DNA from: Psoroptes ovis
Taxonomy: Eukaryota; Arthropoda; Arachnida; Sarcoptiformes; Psoroptidae
DNA length: 64,000 nucleotides
Direction of reading: 5' to 3'
Assembly: GCA_002943765.1 (NCBI GenBank)
Contig: PQWQ01000006.1
Span: 806,001 to 870,000, forward strand
The notes under the pieces were generated by a model, which ran no database searches, was not told the origin of the DNA, and was given only the letters and a program-made list of their open reading frames with translations. The position numbers were made by a program, and so were the translations under genes. Shown here piece after piece: positions 33,926 to 45,562 of the stretch (position 1 is its first letter; each line of letters starts with the position of its first letter).

Positions 33926-36102
33926 ATGGGTAAAGATTATTATGCAATATTACTAATAAGTCGTACTGCCACTGAAGATGAGATAAAAAAAGCTTATCGT
34001 AAATTGGCATTAAAATATCATCCTGATAAAAATAAATCACCAGAAGCTGAAGAAAAATTTAAATTAATCGCCGAAGCATATGAAATATTATCTGATAAAA
34101 AGAAAAGAGATATTTATGATCAATTCGGCGAAGAAGGTTTAAGAAATGATGGTATGAGTTCTGGTGGTGGTGGTCCTGGTAGTGCATTCAATTCTAATTT
34201 TGCATACACATTTCATGGCGATCCACGAGCTACATTTGCACAATTTTTCGGTACTGATAATCCATTTGATTTGTTTTTCAATTTTGGTGGTCTGGGCGCA
34301 AACAGTGGTCATTCAGGTAATTTATTATTAATTATTAATTGAAAATGAAAGAAAAATGTGCCTTTTATTTGCTATTTTGCCATAATTGTTTAAAAATTAG
34401 ATAAAGTAATTTATATCTTGAATATTGAAGAAATAACAAAACAATTTAGAAATTTTATCATTGAAAATTTTAGAAAACATAGGAATAGGAAAATTTAAAC
34501 CTTCGTTTTCGTTTATTCTTGAAAATACGAACGAAAAAATTTTACTTTTAGGTATTGCATGAAATTGATGTCATTTTTTTCTAAAAAAAATTTTATAAAT
34601 ATTCAATTCATTGATACATATTCATTAACAACAAAGATTTAAATATGCACAGAATATATCGTTAGAATATTTGAATGAATGAATGTATAGTCAAAGAATA
34701 TTTAAAAATATTCATCATTAGTCTAATTATACTTATATTTAGACTTTACTTATTTATTTACTATTTATTCAGCAATTTTTGAAAATGTTTGTTTGTTTAT
34801 TTGTTTTGTTATTCTTGAAATTTTAGATTTTATTCATTATTCACTATTATTATCATTATTAATTTTATTAATAATCACAAACGTGTGACAAACATCAACT
34901 TACAAAAAATGAAGAATTTTTTTGCAATTGCAATAAATAGAATTTAGGTTGAAATATATAAATCTAGTACAAGTAACCATATAAAATACAGCCTCTATTG
35001 AAATTTCGAAAAAAATATATTGATAGTGATGGATTGATTAGGAGAAGAAATGAAGAAAAAAAATGAAATAGAAATAATTAAACAAAATGATATCATAGCA
35101 ATTTTGATTTATTTTTTTAACCCTCAAATTTAATTTATGCTTTTTATTTTTTTCCAATTATGTTTTTATTGCTTTCGCTTGGTGAATGTTTTTATTATTT
35201 TTCTTTGATGCTTCACAAAATGCTTTGATTGATCAATTGTCATTTGAAAATGAATAAATTAAAAAGTTCATCGCCATCACCATCATCATCATCATATACC
35301 TTCATTTTTTCAATCAACCACTGCAGGACCTGGTTTTTCATTTTTCAATGGATTCGATGATATGGATGATTCATTTTTTTCATTCGCTACGCCTGGTTCA
35401 CGTGGTACTGGTTCAAATGCGTTTCGTTCACAATCATTTACGCATGGTTCACCGTCAAATGAAAGAAAGCAGCCTCGTAAACAAGATCCACCGATTGAAC
35501 ATGATCTTTATTTATCGTTGGAAGAAATTTTGAATGGTTGTGTGAAAAAAATGAAAATTAGTCGTAAAGTTTTATCACAAGATGGTAAAACATATAATAA
35601 GGAGGATAAAGTATTAACTATAAATGTGATGCCGGGCTGGAAAGCAGGCACTAAAGTTACGTTTCAACGAGAAGGTGATCATTCATCGTCATCGATTCCA
35701 GCCGATATTGTTTTCATTGTCAGAGATAAACCACATCCACATTTTAAACGTGATGGTTCCAATATCGTTTATACTGTAAAAATACATCTCCGTGATGTAT
35801 GAAACTCTTGAAATAATTTTTCAATAATTTATTTATTAATCCGAATTTTTTTTTCAAATTAGGCTCTGTGTGGATGTAAAATAAAAGTACCAACATTATC
35901 TGGCGGTACAATTCCCATACATATGAAAGAAGTGATCAAGCCAACTACACAAAAACGTATCCCTGGTGAAGGTTTACCGTTTCAAAAAGATAAAAATAAG
36001 CGTGGTGATTTGATTATTAATTTCGACATAAAATTTCCTGATCATTTGAATGAACCTACAAGACAAATACTATACGATTGTTTACCAGTTAATGCAAGTT
36101 AA
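33926..36102 (+). CDS. DnaJ homolog, subfamily B (type II Hsp40, DNAJB1/4-like)
   Basis: This Hsp70 co-chaperone delivers substrates and stimulates ATP hydrolysis through the J domain. Exons are 33926-34316, 35327-35796 and 35863-36102, giving 366 residues; the first intron is 1 kb. The J domain covers about 1-70 with the HPD triad at 32-34 (KYHPDKN). A Gly/Phe-rich region follows (GGGGPGSAFNSNFAYTFHGD, then GPGFSFFNGF). There is no Cys-rich zinc domain, which marks it as type II. Two C-terminal beta-sandwich domains follow: DLYLSLEEILNGCVKKMKI and LTINVMPGWKAGTKVTF, then IPVPTLSGGTI-like and RIPGEGLPF. Length and order match DNAJB1/4/5. Confidence 0.93.
34317..35326 (+). other. First intron of the DNAJB gene (1 kb), no separate gene seen
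   Basis: Donor CAG|GTAATT and acceptor CTGCAG bracket 1 kb of A/T-rich DNA. This is far longer than the typical 55-80-base introns in the window. No nested open frame or RNA gene was recognised. Confidence 0.6.
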
Positions 36103-36697
36103 TTTAAAATAATGAATCATAATTTTGAAAAAAATTGAAAAAATAATAAATACACGTGGATTATCCAAATGCATAAACATCAAATTATCATCACTTATCA
36201 TTATTAAAATAATGATCATCAACAACATCACAATCAAACAACTTCATCGTTATTATCTCTATTGAAGCCTTATATTTATCGAATCTCTTGTTTTTTTATT
36301 GTTCAACCATAAAAATAGCAAAAAGCCTTGTTAAAAATTTTCAATAATGTCATTGCAACATATACACAAAAAAATTGTTATTTACCACTCTAATGTTGAA
36401 ATAATGAAAAAAAAAATTATGAAAATTGTTAATTCTATTGATTTATTTATTTTTTTGTTGAATATTTCTTATTGAAATGAAAATTTATTCGATTAAATCA
36501 ATCATGTTTCATATGTTTAATACAAATTTACCGGACGCCGCTTCGAAGATTATTGATTGCAATGAATAAAGTTGACAAAAAATTACGAATCAAATAATAA
36601 TAGATTAATATCAATATTATTATCATTGATATAATATCTGTAATGTTGACTTGTTGTTGTTGTTTTGAACTATGATCATGATGATTATGATTGCAAT
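36103..36697. other. Convergent 3' region between DNAJB and KIF3B
   Basis: This is A/T-rich DNA between two converging stops, 595 bases long. It probably holds the two 3' UTRs. No extra feature was recognised. Confidence 0.45.
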
Positions 36698-39281
36698 TTA
36701 TTTTGGGACTAAACCTCGACTTTTTGGAAAAGCGGTGTCCGGTCTTTGGTTTAAATTTTTTTGATGCTGCTGCTGCTGTCGATGACTTTTAGTCAATTGT
36801 TTACGAATATTTGCACGTTTAATATCAAACATATCGTTTATATTGTCAATATGATCTATTGAACCTGAATCATTAGTATTATTATTATTGCATTTGAATT
36901 GATCATCATCAAGATCATCATAATTATCCATCACAGTTAATGATCTACGCATTGATGGGGGTGCACGACCGATTGTCGTTTGATTCCAATCACAACCTAT
37001 TGTTGACCATTCATTCGATGATTGATATCGATCACGAATTCGTTGCGATGAATTCGCTGTTTTGGCCCGATTTTTATTATTATTTTCACTGCTTTCAGCT
37101 AGATCACTGTTTCAAGTGAGAAGTATATTGTTTCAAAGAAATTAAACAAACATTCATTTGAAAACTTACTAAATTTCAATACGAATATTTTGGTCTTCGA
37201 GATCATCATCATCGTCATTATCACAACCGAGTGTGTTAAAATAATTAGAAGTAGTCGGTTCAGGCATATATAGTCCTAGCTCATCGATTGAATTATGTGC
37301 GAACGGAATATCAAAATATCGATTAATCATTCGTACACAATTTTCGTCACCAATATGGCGATCATAGACTGACGATGCAGTACATGGTCTAGAGTTTCCA
37401 TCATCTTCGCTCAAAATCGAATTATTCATTGCTTCGGTTTTCAAATGCCATTCTTGATCATTATCATCGTAATATACTTTGCGGAGAAATTTTGTTTTCT
37501 CATATTCAGGAATGAAATTATCGATCATAAGATATCGCAATTTAAGATCACGAAGTAATTCACTTGAGATACGTTCCAATTCGTTACGATCCTCTGAATG
37601 AGACTCTTGTAAATCACGGATTTCTGAATTGACCGACTATCATCAAACGAAAGCATTAGTTTATTTAGTATTTAACAAAGATGCATAGTTTTACCTGAAA
37701 TTCTTTGACTATTTTTCGTAATTTTTTTCGTTTCATTTCAACTTCTTGCTGCAATGAACTGAATGTTTCACGAACTTCTTGCGTAGCTTCTTCATGAGCT
37801 TCCAATTGTTGTAACATTTGTCGTTCTCTTAGCCGTTGTTCACGTAGTCGAGCTTTTTGTTCTTCTAGTTGTCGCTGCTGTTCGTTTGTATGATGAACAA
37901 TATCTTTTCCACCGACCAACATTTTACTTTCCATTGATTTGATTTGAGCTTGTAATTTTTCAGTTGCCTCGACATCGATTTGAGTCGTCGCTGATTGCGT
38001 TCGTTTTTGTTTTCGTTTCTCTTCTAATTGATTCCGCAAACGATCGATTTCAGCTTGAAATTCTTTTAACAAAGTATCTTTAGGATTCTCATTCACACGA
38101 GGTTTGTTCTTTATATTTTTAGCGCGATTAGCATATCGTAATGTGATCAATGTTTCTTCATAATTATATGCAGCTGGCCCAATATTGGCCATCATGACGG
38201 TACGGGCATTACCACCGAGACTGTCTTGTAGTATTCGTGTTAATTTTGAATCACGATACGGAATGTGTGTAGATCTACCATCTACAAGTGCCGATATTAC
38301 ATTTCCTAAAGCTGACAATGATAAATTGATTTTTATTGCTTCTTTTTGTCGTTGACCGACAGTTTTAGTTTTAGCTTGTCTTTCACTACCAGCTAAATCG
38401 ACTAGATTAAGTTTGCCAACACGAACATGTTCAATTGCCATGGAATTATCGTTTTCAGTGTGTTCAACTGTTATCATGAAAATAGCATGCGATCGAGAAC
38501 TATGTTCATTCATGTTAGTGGCGCCAACTGCACGATTGTGGCGACCTTTAGCCAGTACACGCTCAATTTCCTTAACATTTTTACATACAAATGATGATAA
38601 ATCTTTAACATAAACACCAGTATCAGAGCGTTCACGCAATTCAAGTGGTTTGTTCGTATTTGTTGAAAGTAAGTCTCGAATTTCTTCCTGATAGATTTCT
38701 GTAATGATGAGTGCAAAATGAAAAATTCAATAAACAAATTTAACCTAAATCAACATACCAAGATAAGAACTTCGAACTAAAAATTTTTTATGCTGAGATT
38801 GTCCTATATGTGAGAAAATTTGCAAAAATGAACGAGGAATAATGCCCGGATCATCGGGTACACCTTCCATCGTGTGAGTTTTTCCTGTTCCTGTTTGTCC
38901 ATAAGCAAATATTGTACCATTAAAGCCATTTAAGACTGATTCTACTAATGAATAGCAAACATCTAAATAGATTTCTTCTTGTTTGCTATCCCAATCATAA
39001 ACTGAATCGAATGTATAGATTTTAACATTATCATCGATATTATTATTGCTCAAAGATGAAGGTTTATGCAATTGAACAGTGCCACGTTCGCAATTGATTT
39101 CAACAACTTTTTGTTCATTATCTTCTATTTCTTTTTCCAACAATGGACGACAGCGTACAACAACTTTTACACATTCTGATTTTGAATTTGTGCCTGCAGA
39201 ACTCTGGAAAGCAAAAAAGAAAAACGAAATTAAAATCTAGTTTATTTAAATCAAATTAAGACAAACATTTGGTGGTTTCAT
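36698..39281 (-). CDS. KIF3B: Kinesin-2 motor subunit KIF3B/Klp68D
   Basis: This plus-end motor subunit of heterotrimeric kinesin-2 drives intraflagellar and vesicle transport, partnering KIF3A. Five exons give 779 residues: 39281-39267 (only 5 codons), 39203-38759, 38698-37695, 37636-37170 and 37106-36698. The motor domain starts with VKVVVRCRP, has P-loop GQTGTGKTHT (about 107-116), NEHSSRSHAIF (switch I) and LVDLAGSER (switch II), and ends with a kinesin-2 neck. NENPKDTLLKEFQAEIDRL, MESKMLVGGKDIVHHTNEQQ and LRDLKLRYLMIDNFIPEYE are KIF3B-type coiled-coil and tail segments. The C-terminus FPKSRGLVPK matches the end of vertebrate KIF3B (SRGLVPK). The upstream flank carries an LTR retrotransposon 1.2 kb away. 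Confidence 0.95.
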
Positions 39282-40492
39282 TATGAATTAGAGATGATCA
39301 AAATAAAATTTTAAAAAATAAACAAAACATCCTAAAATGAACAACCAACTCAATCGAACGATTCCATTATTAAAATGCCTGGGTAATGCGCAAAGTTTTG
39401 TTTATTAAATACACAAAATATAATAGCTTAGGTCCACATGGAAACATTTAAAAGTACCAAAACAATGTGAATCCTTCGAAAATGCAAAATGAGCCCTACT
39501 GATTGGCACCAGTAACATTTTTTTACACTCGATAAATGTCACTTTAATCATTTTTTGATTCATTTAAAAAAGACGATGCACATAGTGGACATTTAAAATA
39601 TCTTAAACATGATCATCATCATCATCGTCTTTGATGATTCCATTTTTGGAAACAGAACAATCGATGATTATTGTTTGTTTATCCATGTTCAACAACATGA
39701 AAGCGTTTGCCTACCACTACTGCCATCATCAACATCATCATAATCATCACCGAAAGGCAATACGAAAAAGTTCACCGACCTAATAATAAATAAATCACTG
39801 CTTCGACTTCATGTAATCGGTCAAAAATGATAAGATGTTTTTATTTTCACTTGGTTTTAAATATAATTTTTAAAAAGAAAAAAATGATTTAAAAATAGGT
39901 CAAATCATCGGTTAACCATTTACCATTAATCAAATGCTTTGCCGGTTGAAAATTTGTTACACACAGCAACTTTCATTTTCATTTTTTTAAAATCAAAAAT
40001 TATCCTGTGTGTTTATAGCTGCACAACAACAGCAGTAACATGACTAAGAAAACCCGTTTTGTCTTAATTCAATTTATAGTTGAATAAACAAACAAACACA
40101 ATTGTATGGACAATAAATGGACAATTGTTTATCATTATTATTTCGTTTCCTGATTCACCTCCATAATATTGAATGAATAAGTGAAAAGTAAAAGTAAAAT
40201 AAAATAAATAAATAAGTGGCTAACAGTTTGATGCCAATCTCCATTCCAATTGTACCTGAACACAGATTGAACAGTCAAATATAATAATATGATCGATTCA
40301 ATAACAATGGAATTTTTTTAGTTGAAAATTTTCAAAGAAAAACGGATTCCAAACGGATTTGTTGCTGATTGGTCCATTCATTCTAATATCATTATGATTA
40401 TCAATGAAAAATAGTCAAAATCGATGACAATTATTTTCAAATCATGTCGTTTACCTTGTCCATTGTGAAATTTGTCTGTATGTGCGCGCATA
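39282..40492. other. KIF3B upstream flank
   Basis: This is 1.2 kb of A/T-rich DNA between the KIF3B start and the retrotransposon's left target duplication. A slightly GC-richer stretch at about 39360-39530 has no recognisable content. It presumably contains the KIF3B promoter. Confidence 0.4.
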
Positions 40493-40497
40493 TACTT
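40493..40497. repeat. Target-site duplication, left copy (TACTT)
   Basis: This five-base direct repeat adjoins the left LTR end and is matched at 45795-45799. Its length is normal for Gypsy-type integration. Confidence 0.8.
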
Positions 40498-40729
40498 ATC
40501 GTAAAAAACACAATTTTAAATTTTATTTTTAATAATTTTTATTTATTTTAGTTTAATTTTAATTATTTTTCTTAATTTTAATATTTTTCTACAGTGTGAG
40601 GTAGATGATTCTTCAAAGCAGAATGACTGATGAAATGTTAATTTTTCAACATTTCAATATTTCAACGGTTTTTTATGGGGATATTCATAAACAACGACTT
40701 TCATGATTTTTTTAAGCTTTTTCTTGACA
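40498..40729 (-). repeat. LTR of the retrotransposon (3' LTR in element orientation)
   Basis: This 232-base repeat matches the copy at 45563-45794 base for base as far as I can read. On the minus strand it starts TGTCAAGAA and ends TTTTTTACGAT, so only the 5' end is the usual TG. Confidence 0.93.
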
Positions 40730-41616
40730 TCCCCCCGCCTGAAACTTTGGTTGATGTTCGATTGTCGGTGAATACTTGGCTTTCACGGCTGATACATGGA
40801 CGTCTTCTTTCTTGCCATTTTTCAAGATGGTAATGATGTTTTCGCCTTTTACCTCCTGTATGGTGTAAGGCCCTTCATATCGGGGATCAAGCTTTCTTCG
40901 GTTCAATTTGTTCCCCTTTGAAATGTAAACTTCATCGTTCTTTTTAAATTCCGCTTTTTTTTGTTTTTGTCATATCTTAATTTTTCTTTCATGTGGGCTC
41001 TCTCTATATTTTCGAAAGCAAGTTTCCTAGATTGATCGATATTTGGTTGGAAAAAATTGTCATCCTGGATTCCGGTAATTAAATATTTCGGTGTAAATTT
41101 CGTGACTGAATGAATCGTATGATTATACTCGTCTACTGCCTGTTTTGCTAAAATCGACCAACTTTTCTTTTGATTTTTTTGACCAGATTCATAAATTTTT
41201 TGCCGGATTCTATTACAAAGGGTTTGATTTACCCGTTCAACTAATCCATTACTTGAAGGGGAATCCTTAGGCGTAAATGTTAATTTTATATTATAATTGT
41301 TTAAATAATCTTTGAATTGACTTGATCTAATAGAGGGATATCTATCAGCGATAATCAATTTAGGATTTGTTATGGTTTGAACTTGTTTGATCAAATTGAT
41401 GAAATCTATGGTTGATTGTGTTTTGGAGCAGTAGCACCATACAAATCTGGAAAAATTATCAATAGCAAGATGTAAATATTTTTTTTTTTGATCCATAATT
41501 ATTGAATCCGCCAACTGTATCGATGTGGATAATTTCAAATGGGTTTTTTGCTGGACCAGGCCAACCCAATAATCCAAAACGATTGTAATTAATTTTTGTA
41601 TAAATGCAAGGTTCAC
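40712..41616 (-). pseudogene. Retrotransposon integrase region, frame broken at two A-tracts
   Basis: The integrase core and C-terminal part are not in one frame with the upstream pol. One segment (41616-40903) carries the catalytic core, with the second Asp in IIADRYPS and the Glu in SSNGLVERVNQ. The first Asp (HIDTVG) is encoded at the end of the gag-pol frame. A further segment (40906-40712) contains the chromatin-side tail LDPRYEGPYTIQEV. The frame changes fall within an 11-base A run at about 41479-41489 (coding strand) and in an A run near 40957-40964. They may be true mutations, homopolymer reading errors or, less likely, programmed slippage. Confidence 0.8.
40730..40740 (-). other. 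Polypurine tract of the retrotransposon
   Basis: On the minus strand the sequence AGGCGGGGGGA lies directly before the 3' LTR. This is where plus-strand DNA synthesis is primed in LTR retrotransposons. Its G-run is striking in such AT-rich DNA. Confidence 0.75.
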
Positions 41617-44600
41617 ATGATTGTGTGATTTTCCTTATTAAGTTCATTATATTTGGCGTGTAATATTTTTGTGAAAATTGACTATATAATTTTTGTTGTC
41701 CGAGATGACCATAATTTTCGTGTATTTGTTTTAATATTTTGATTGCGGAGTCTTTTGGGAGGAATATCTGTTTATAATTTTTCCTTTTGCGGTAAATAAT
41801 ATTATTTTCCAAATGACATTTGTTAAGTGTTTTAACATTATATCCGTTCTGCATGTGTCGATAATCGTCTAATGTATACGTCTGTTCCAAAAAATATGAT
41901 GTATGTGATGTCATTTCTTTCAATTCTTCAATTGGATGACGTGATAAGAAATCCGCTTCAACATTATGTTTTCCTTGAATATATTTTATATCGAATTGAT
42001 ATTGACTCAATCTTAGAGCCCAATTGAAAAGCCTAGTTTTTGGATTTTTAAATTTTGGGAAACCCTCCAAGGGTTTGTGATCCGTAATAATTGTGAACTT
42101 GACACCAACCAATTTGTAATGCCAATATTCAATGGCTTCTAATACGGCCAAACACTCCAATTCTGAAGCGGAATAATTTTTTTGATAGGATAATAACTTT
42201 TTTGAAAAGAACGCAACAGGATGTTCTTGCCCATTAGTTTGTTGTTGTTTCAGTATGGCTCCTATTCCGTATGAGCAAGCATCAGTGTAAATTCTTATTG
42301 GTAAGGAAGGATCGAATATTTTTAGAATTGGTTCGTTAGATATTATGGATTTCAAGTTATCAAATTCTTGTTGATGTTTAGGGGTCCATTCCCATTTCGT
42401 ATTCTTTTTTAACAATTCTGTTAAATTGTATGTGATTTTTGCTCGATTCGGTATAAATTTGTGATAATAATTTATCTGTCCAAGAAATCCTTTCAATTCT
42501 CTTATAGTTTTGGGTGGATTTGCATTCAATATCGCAATGACATTATGGTTAATCGGACTGATGCCATTTTCTGAGATATGGTGACCTAAATAGTTCACTG
42601 TTTTTTTATTGAATTCGCATTTAGATGTTTTTAATTTTATATTCTCTTTCACCATTGCTGACAAGATTAATTCTAAGTGTTGATAATGTTCTTCTTCCGA
42701 GTTTGAGAACACAATTATGTCGTCTATATAATTATGTGAGAAATGATGTAATTCATATTTTTTCAGAATGTTCCACAAAATTCTTTGAAATATCATGGGT
42801 GAATTCTTCATGCCAAAAGGCATTCTTGTCCATTCGAATTGTTCAAATTGGGTTATGAAACTAGTCTTGTATTGATCGTTTTCATGTATTTCAATATGAT
42901 GAAATCCTTGACTAACATCTAGGGTTGAAAATATTTTCGCATTTAATAATCTATCTTCGATATCTTCAAATTTAGGCATAGGATAATGTTCTGAGATTGT
43001 TACATTGTTTAGTTTTCTATAATCTATACACAGTCTAGTTTTTTTTCCTTCGTCTCTTTTGTCAACTAAAACGACAGGGAAATGAAACGGTGAGTTTGAT
43101 TTTTTTATAATACCAATTTTCAATAAACGGTTAATTTCATCATTTATTATTCTTTGATCATCTCTACTGCAAGGATATGGTTTTAAAGAAATTGGCATTT
43201 CATTGTTGAGAAGGATTCTAGCTTTCTCATTCTTAATACATCCTATGTCGTTTTTGTCTGTGGCGAAAGCCTGCTGATAGCATGTTAAAAGAGATTTTAA
43301 ACGTTTGTTTTTTGGATCAGCTTCAAATTCTGAAGTTTCAGCCGAATATGTTTCACTTTTGTAAATTTGTTTTGGAAAAATGCCATTGTCTTTTATTTCT
43401 AGGTGTATTTGAAATAATACCATTGTTGATCTAGAGATGATAATGATGTCATAAAAGTGTTCAGTTATAAAAAATTTGAGATTTTTTTCAATTTCACCGA
43501 TCTTTACTTTTACAATAGCCATGTTTTTTATCTTCTTTTTTTCACCTAATAATATCAATCCGATATCGACTTTTTCGTGTTTCAAATTTAAATATTTACT
43601 TATGGCGGGTGTCATAATGTTGATACCGGAGCCGGTGTCTATAGTTAATTCACATTGATGGTCATTAATTTGGCCACGAATTTTTAATGGTGGTATCTTT
43701 AATTCTTCATATGTTTTGTTATATTTCTTTTCATTTTGGTTAATTTTGTCAATTATGTTTTGATTGGTCGTTATCTGGTAGTTTTCAAATGCATGTAGAC
43801 CAATTACTGATTCATCGTCGCTATAATTCACAAAAAAATTTCGTTCTAATATCTGTTCCTGATTAGTTTCATTTACATTAGGTTGTTGAGCATTACTATC
43901 GGATTCATTGAGAGGTAATGATGGTGTTTGATTATTGATTTCGGTTTGAGTAACTAAGAAATTTTGATTATTATTATGGCTGTTGTCTCGGTTTGTATTG
44001 TTTGTTCGAGTACGGTCAAAATTATTATTATTATGATGACAATATAAAGCATGGTGTTTTTGTGAGCAGATACCACAACGACGGTTGTTTCGACAATCTA
44101 AAGCTTTATGATTAGGCTTAAAGCAATTTCGACATAGGTTGCGATTATCGATGATTCGTTTTTTTTCTAACGGAGGAATCTGTGCTCTACAATCAATGGT
44201 ATTATGAGAATTGTTATTACAAAAGTAACACATAAATCGGTTAATTGTTGTTGAATATGTTCTATTATTACTATTGTTATTATTATTACGAATTCGATTA
44301 TTTGTTTGTCTTGTTTGGGTGACTTCATAATTGGCCAATAAATGTATAGATTCCTTCCTTTCTTTAGCAATTAGATGACATTCTTTCAGAACGCCAATAA
44401 TTTCTTCAACTTTTTTATCTGTTACTGTTCTAATTTTTTGGAATAATGAATTTGATAATTTACTACCAATCATGAGCTTGAACTTGTCTTTTATTTGATC
44501 ATTTGCTTGCGAAGAATTCAATATTTTGTATGTTCTTTCAATATTTTCTAACAACTTGTCGATTTGTTTTTCATCGAAATCATCTTCAATTGGTTTTTCA

Positions 44601-45481
44601 TTTGCGAAATCTTTCAATATCCGGTTAAAAATTTCATTTTCGTTGAAAAAATGGTTTTTCAATTTCATTTTAGCCTGATTGTAATCGTTTAAATCGTAGT
44701 AGCTTTCGATTAATCTGACTGTTTTTTCGTCCAATTTATCTTTCAAAATATGCAATTTTGTGAGTTCTGGCATATTAGATTGGTCTAATACCTTTTCCAA
44801 TGGTGTGAAGAATTCTCGAAAGTTGAGGAATTTACCATCAAATTTTTTTAGATATTTTAATTGTTCATATGTACGAAGTTCACTATAGTATTCGTTACTA
44901 CTACTATTGAAATTGTTGTTGTTGTTATTATTGTTGTTGTTATTGTTATAATTGGTATTATTATTGACAATATTATTGGAATTTGGATTGTTGTTGTTAT
45001 TATTATTGTTATTGTTGATATTGTCATTGACAATATTGTTGGGATTTGGATTGTTGTTGTTATTATTATCGTTATTATTGATATTATCATTGACAATATT
45101 GTTGGAATTTGGGTTGTCGTTGTCATCATTAGATTCATGAACCGAATTCAATTTTTCATCATAACGTCGATATTTGTTCATGATTTTATCATATTTTCCT
45201 TGGTAGTCTTGATTGATCAATTTGAATTGTTCTTCGTCAAAAACTTTGTTATTTTCTTTTGAAAATTTTAATCTTTCTTCATATAATTTTTGATATTGGT
45301 CAATATCCTCTGATAATTTTCTGAATTTTGTCATGAAATCGTACGGAGCACATCTTGAATCGTTGAAGATTCTCGTTATGGTTGCTCGAATCGATGATTT
45401 TTTCTTTTCTAATTCATTGTTTGGTGTGAGACGAGTATTCCCATCAGTTGGGTTTTCAATTGCGTCTTGGAAATCTTCCAT
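41459..45481 (-). CDS. Retrotransposon Gag-Pol polyprotein (1340 residues, ends inside integrase)
   Basis: A single long frame starts with the ATG at 45481, 82 bases inside the 5' LTR. The Gag part has an Asn-rich tandem repeat (about residues 120-190) and CCHC zinc knuckles starting near 417 (CYFCNNNSHNTIDC, CRNCFKPNHKALDC, CGICSQKHHALYC). The retropepsin motif TIDTGSGINIMTP lies near 610-622. The reverse transcriptase shows FSTLDVSQGFHHIEI, RMPFGMKNSPMIFQ and YIDDIIVFS (about 915). RNase H has TDACSYGIGAIL (about 1065) and ITDHKPL. The integrase zinc-binding segment has HENYGHLG and CEPC (about 1290). Gag and Pol share one frame with no slip site between them. The frame ends just after the first integrase Asp. 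Confidence 0.92.
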   Translation of the reverse strand: MEDFQDAIENPTDGNTRLTPNNELEKKKSSIRATITRIFNDSRCAPYDFMTKFRKLSEDIDQYQKLYEERLKFSKENNKVFDEEQFKLINQDYQGKYDKIMNKYRRYDEKLNSVHESNDDNDNPNSNNIVNDNINNNDNNNNNNPNPNNIVNDNINNNNNNNNNNPNSNNIVNNNTNYNNNNNNNNNNNNFNSSSNEYYSELRTYEQLKYLKKFDGKFLNFREFFTPLEKVLDQSNMPELTKLHILKDKLDEKTVRLIESYYDLNDYNQAKMKLKNHFFNENEIFNRILKDFANEKPIEDDFDEKQIDKLLENIERTYKILNSSQANDQIKDKFKLMIGSKLSNSLFQKIRTVTDKKVEEIIGVLKECHLIAKERKESIHLLANYEVTQTRQTNNRIRNNNNNSNNRTYSTTINRFMCYFCNNNSHNTIDCRAQIPPLEKKRIIDNRNLCRNCFKPNHKALDCRNNRRCGICSQKHHALYCHHNNNNFDRTRTNNTNRDNSHNNNQNFLVTQTEINNQTPSLPLNESDSNAQQPNVNETNQEQILERNFFVNYSDDESVIGLHAFENYQITTNQNIIDKINQNEKKYNKTYEELKIPPLKIRGQINDHQCELTIDTGSGINIMTPAISKYLNLKHEKVDIGLILLGEKKKIKNMAIVKVKIGEIEKNLKFFITEHFYDIIIISRSTMVLFQIHLEIKDNGIFPKQIYKSETYSAETSEFEADPKNKRLKSLLTCYQQAFATDKNDIGCIKNEKARILLNNEMPISLKPYPCSRDDQRIINDEINRLLKIGIIKKSNSPFHFPVVLVDKRDEGKKTRLCIDYRKLNNVTISEHYPMPKFEDIEDRLLNAKIFSTLDVSQGFHHIEIHENDQYKTSFITQFEQFEWTRMPFGMKNSPMIFQRILWNILKKYELHHFSHNYIDDIIVFSNSEEEHYQHLELILSAMVKENIKLKTSKCEFNKKTVNYLGHHISENGISPINHNVIAILNANPPKTIRELKGFLGQINYYHKFIPNRAKITYNLTELLKKNTKWEWTPKHQQEFDNLKSIISNEPILKIFDPSLPIRIYTDACSYGIGAILKQQQTNGQEHPVAFFSKKLLSYQKNYSASELECLAVLEAIEYWHYKLVGVKFTIITDHKPLEGFPKFKNPKTRLFNWALRLSQYQFDIKYIQGKHNVEADFLSRHPIEELKEMTSHTSYFLEQTYTLDDYRHMQNGYNVKTLNKCHLENNIIYRKRKNYKQIFLPKDSAIKILKQIHENYGHLGQQKLYSQFSQKYYTPNIMNLIRKITQSCEPCIYTKINYNRFGLLGWPGPAKNPFEIIHIDTVGGFNNYGSKKKIFTSCY
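44940..45128 (-). repeat. Asn-rich tandem repeat in gag
   Basis: About three units of roughly 63 bases encode NNIVNDNINNN followed by an Asn run and PNP or PNS. The units differ slightly. This is an expanded low-complexity insert between the N-terminal Gag region and the capsid-like part. Confidence 0.7.
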
Positions 45482-45562
45482 TTTTCAGCTATAACTTTTC
45501 TTCTTTTTTTTTTTTTATTTGCAGCCAATATTAGCCAAACAGATTCAATATCTTGCTGGCTT

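Noticed and set aside
44861..45262. Plus-strand Val/Ile/Leu-rich frames opposite gag
   Set aside because: They are the antisense shadow of the Asn-codon repeat in gag.
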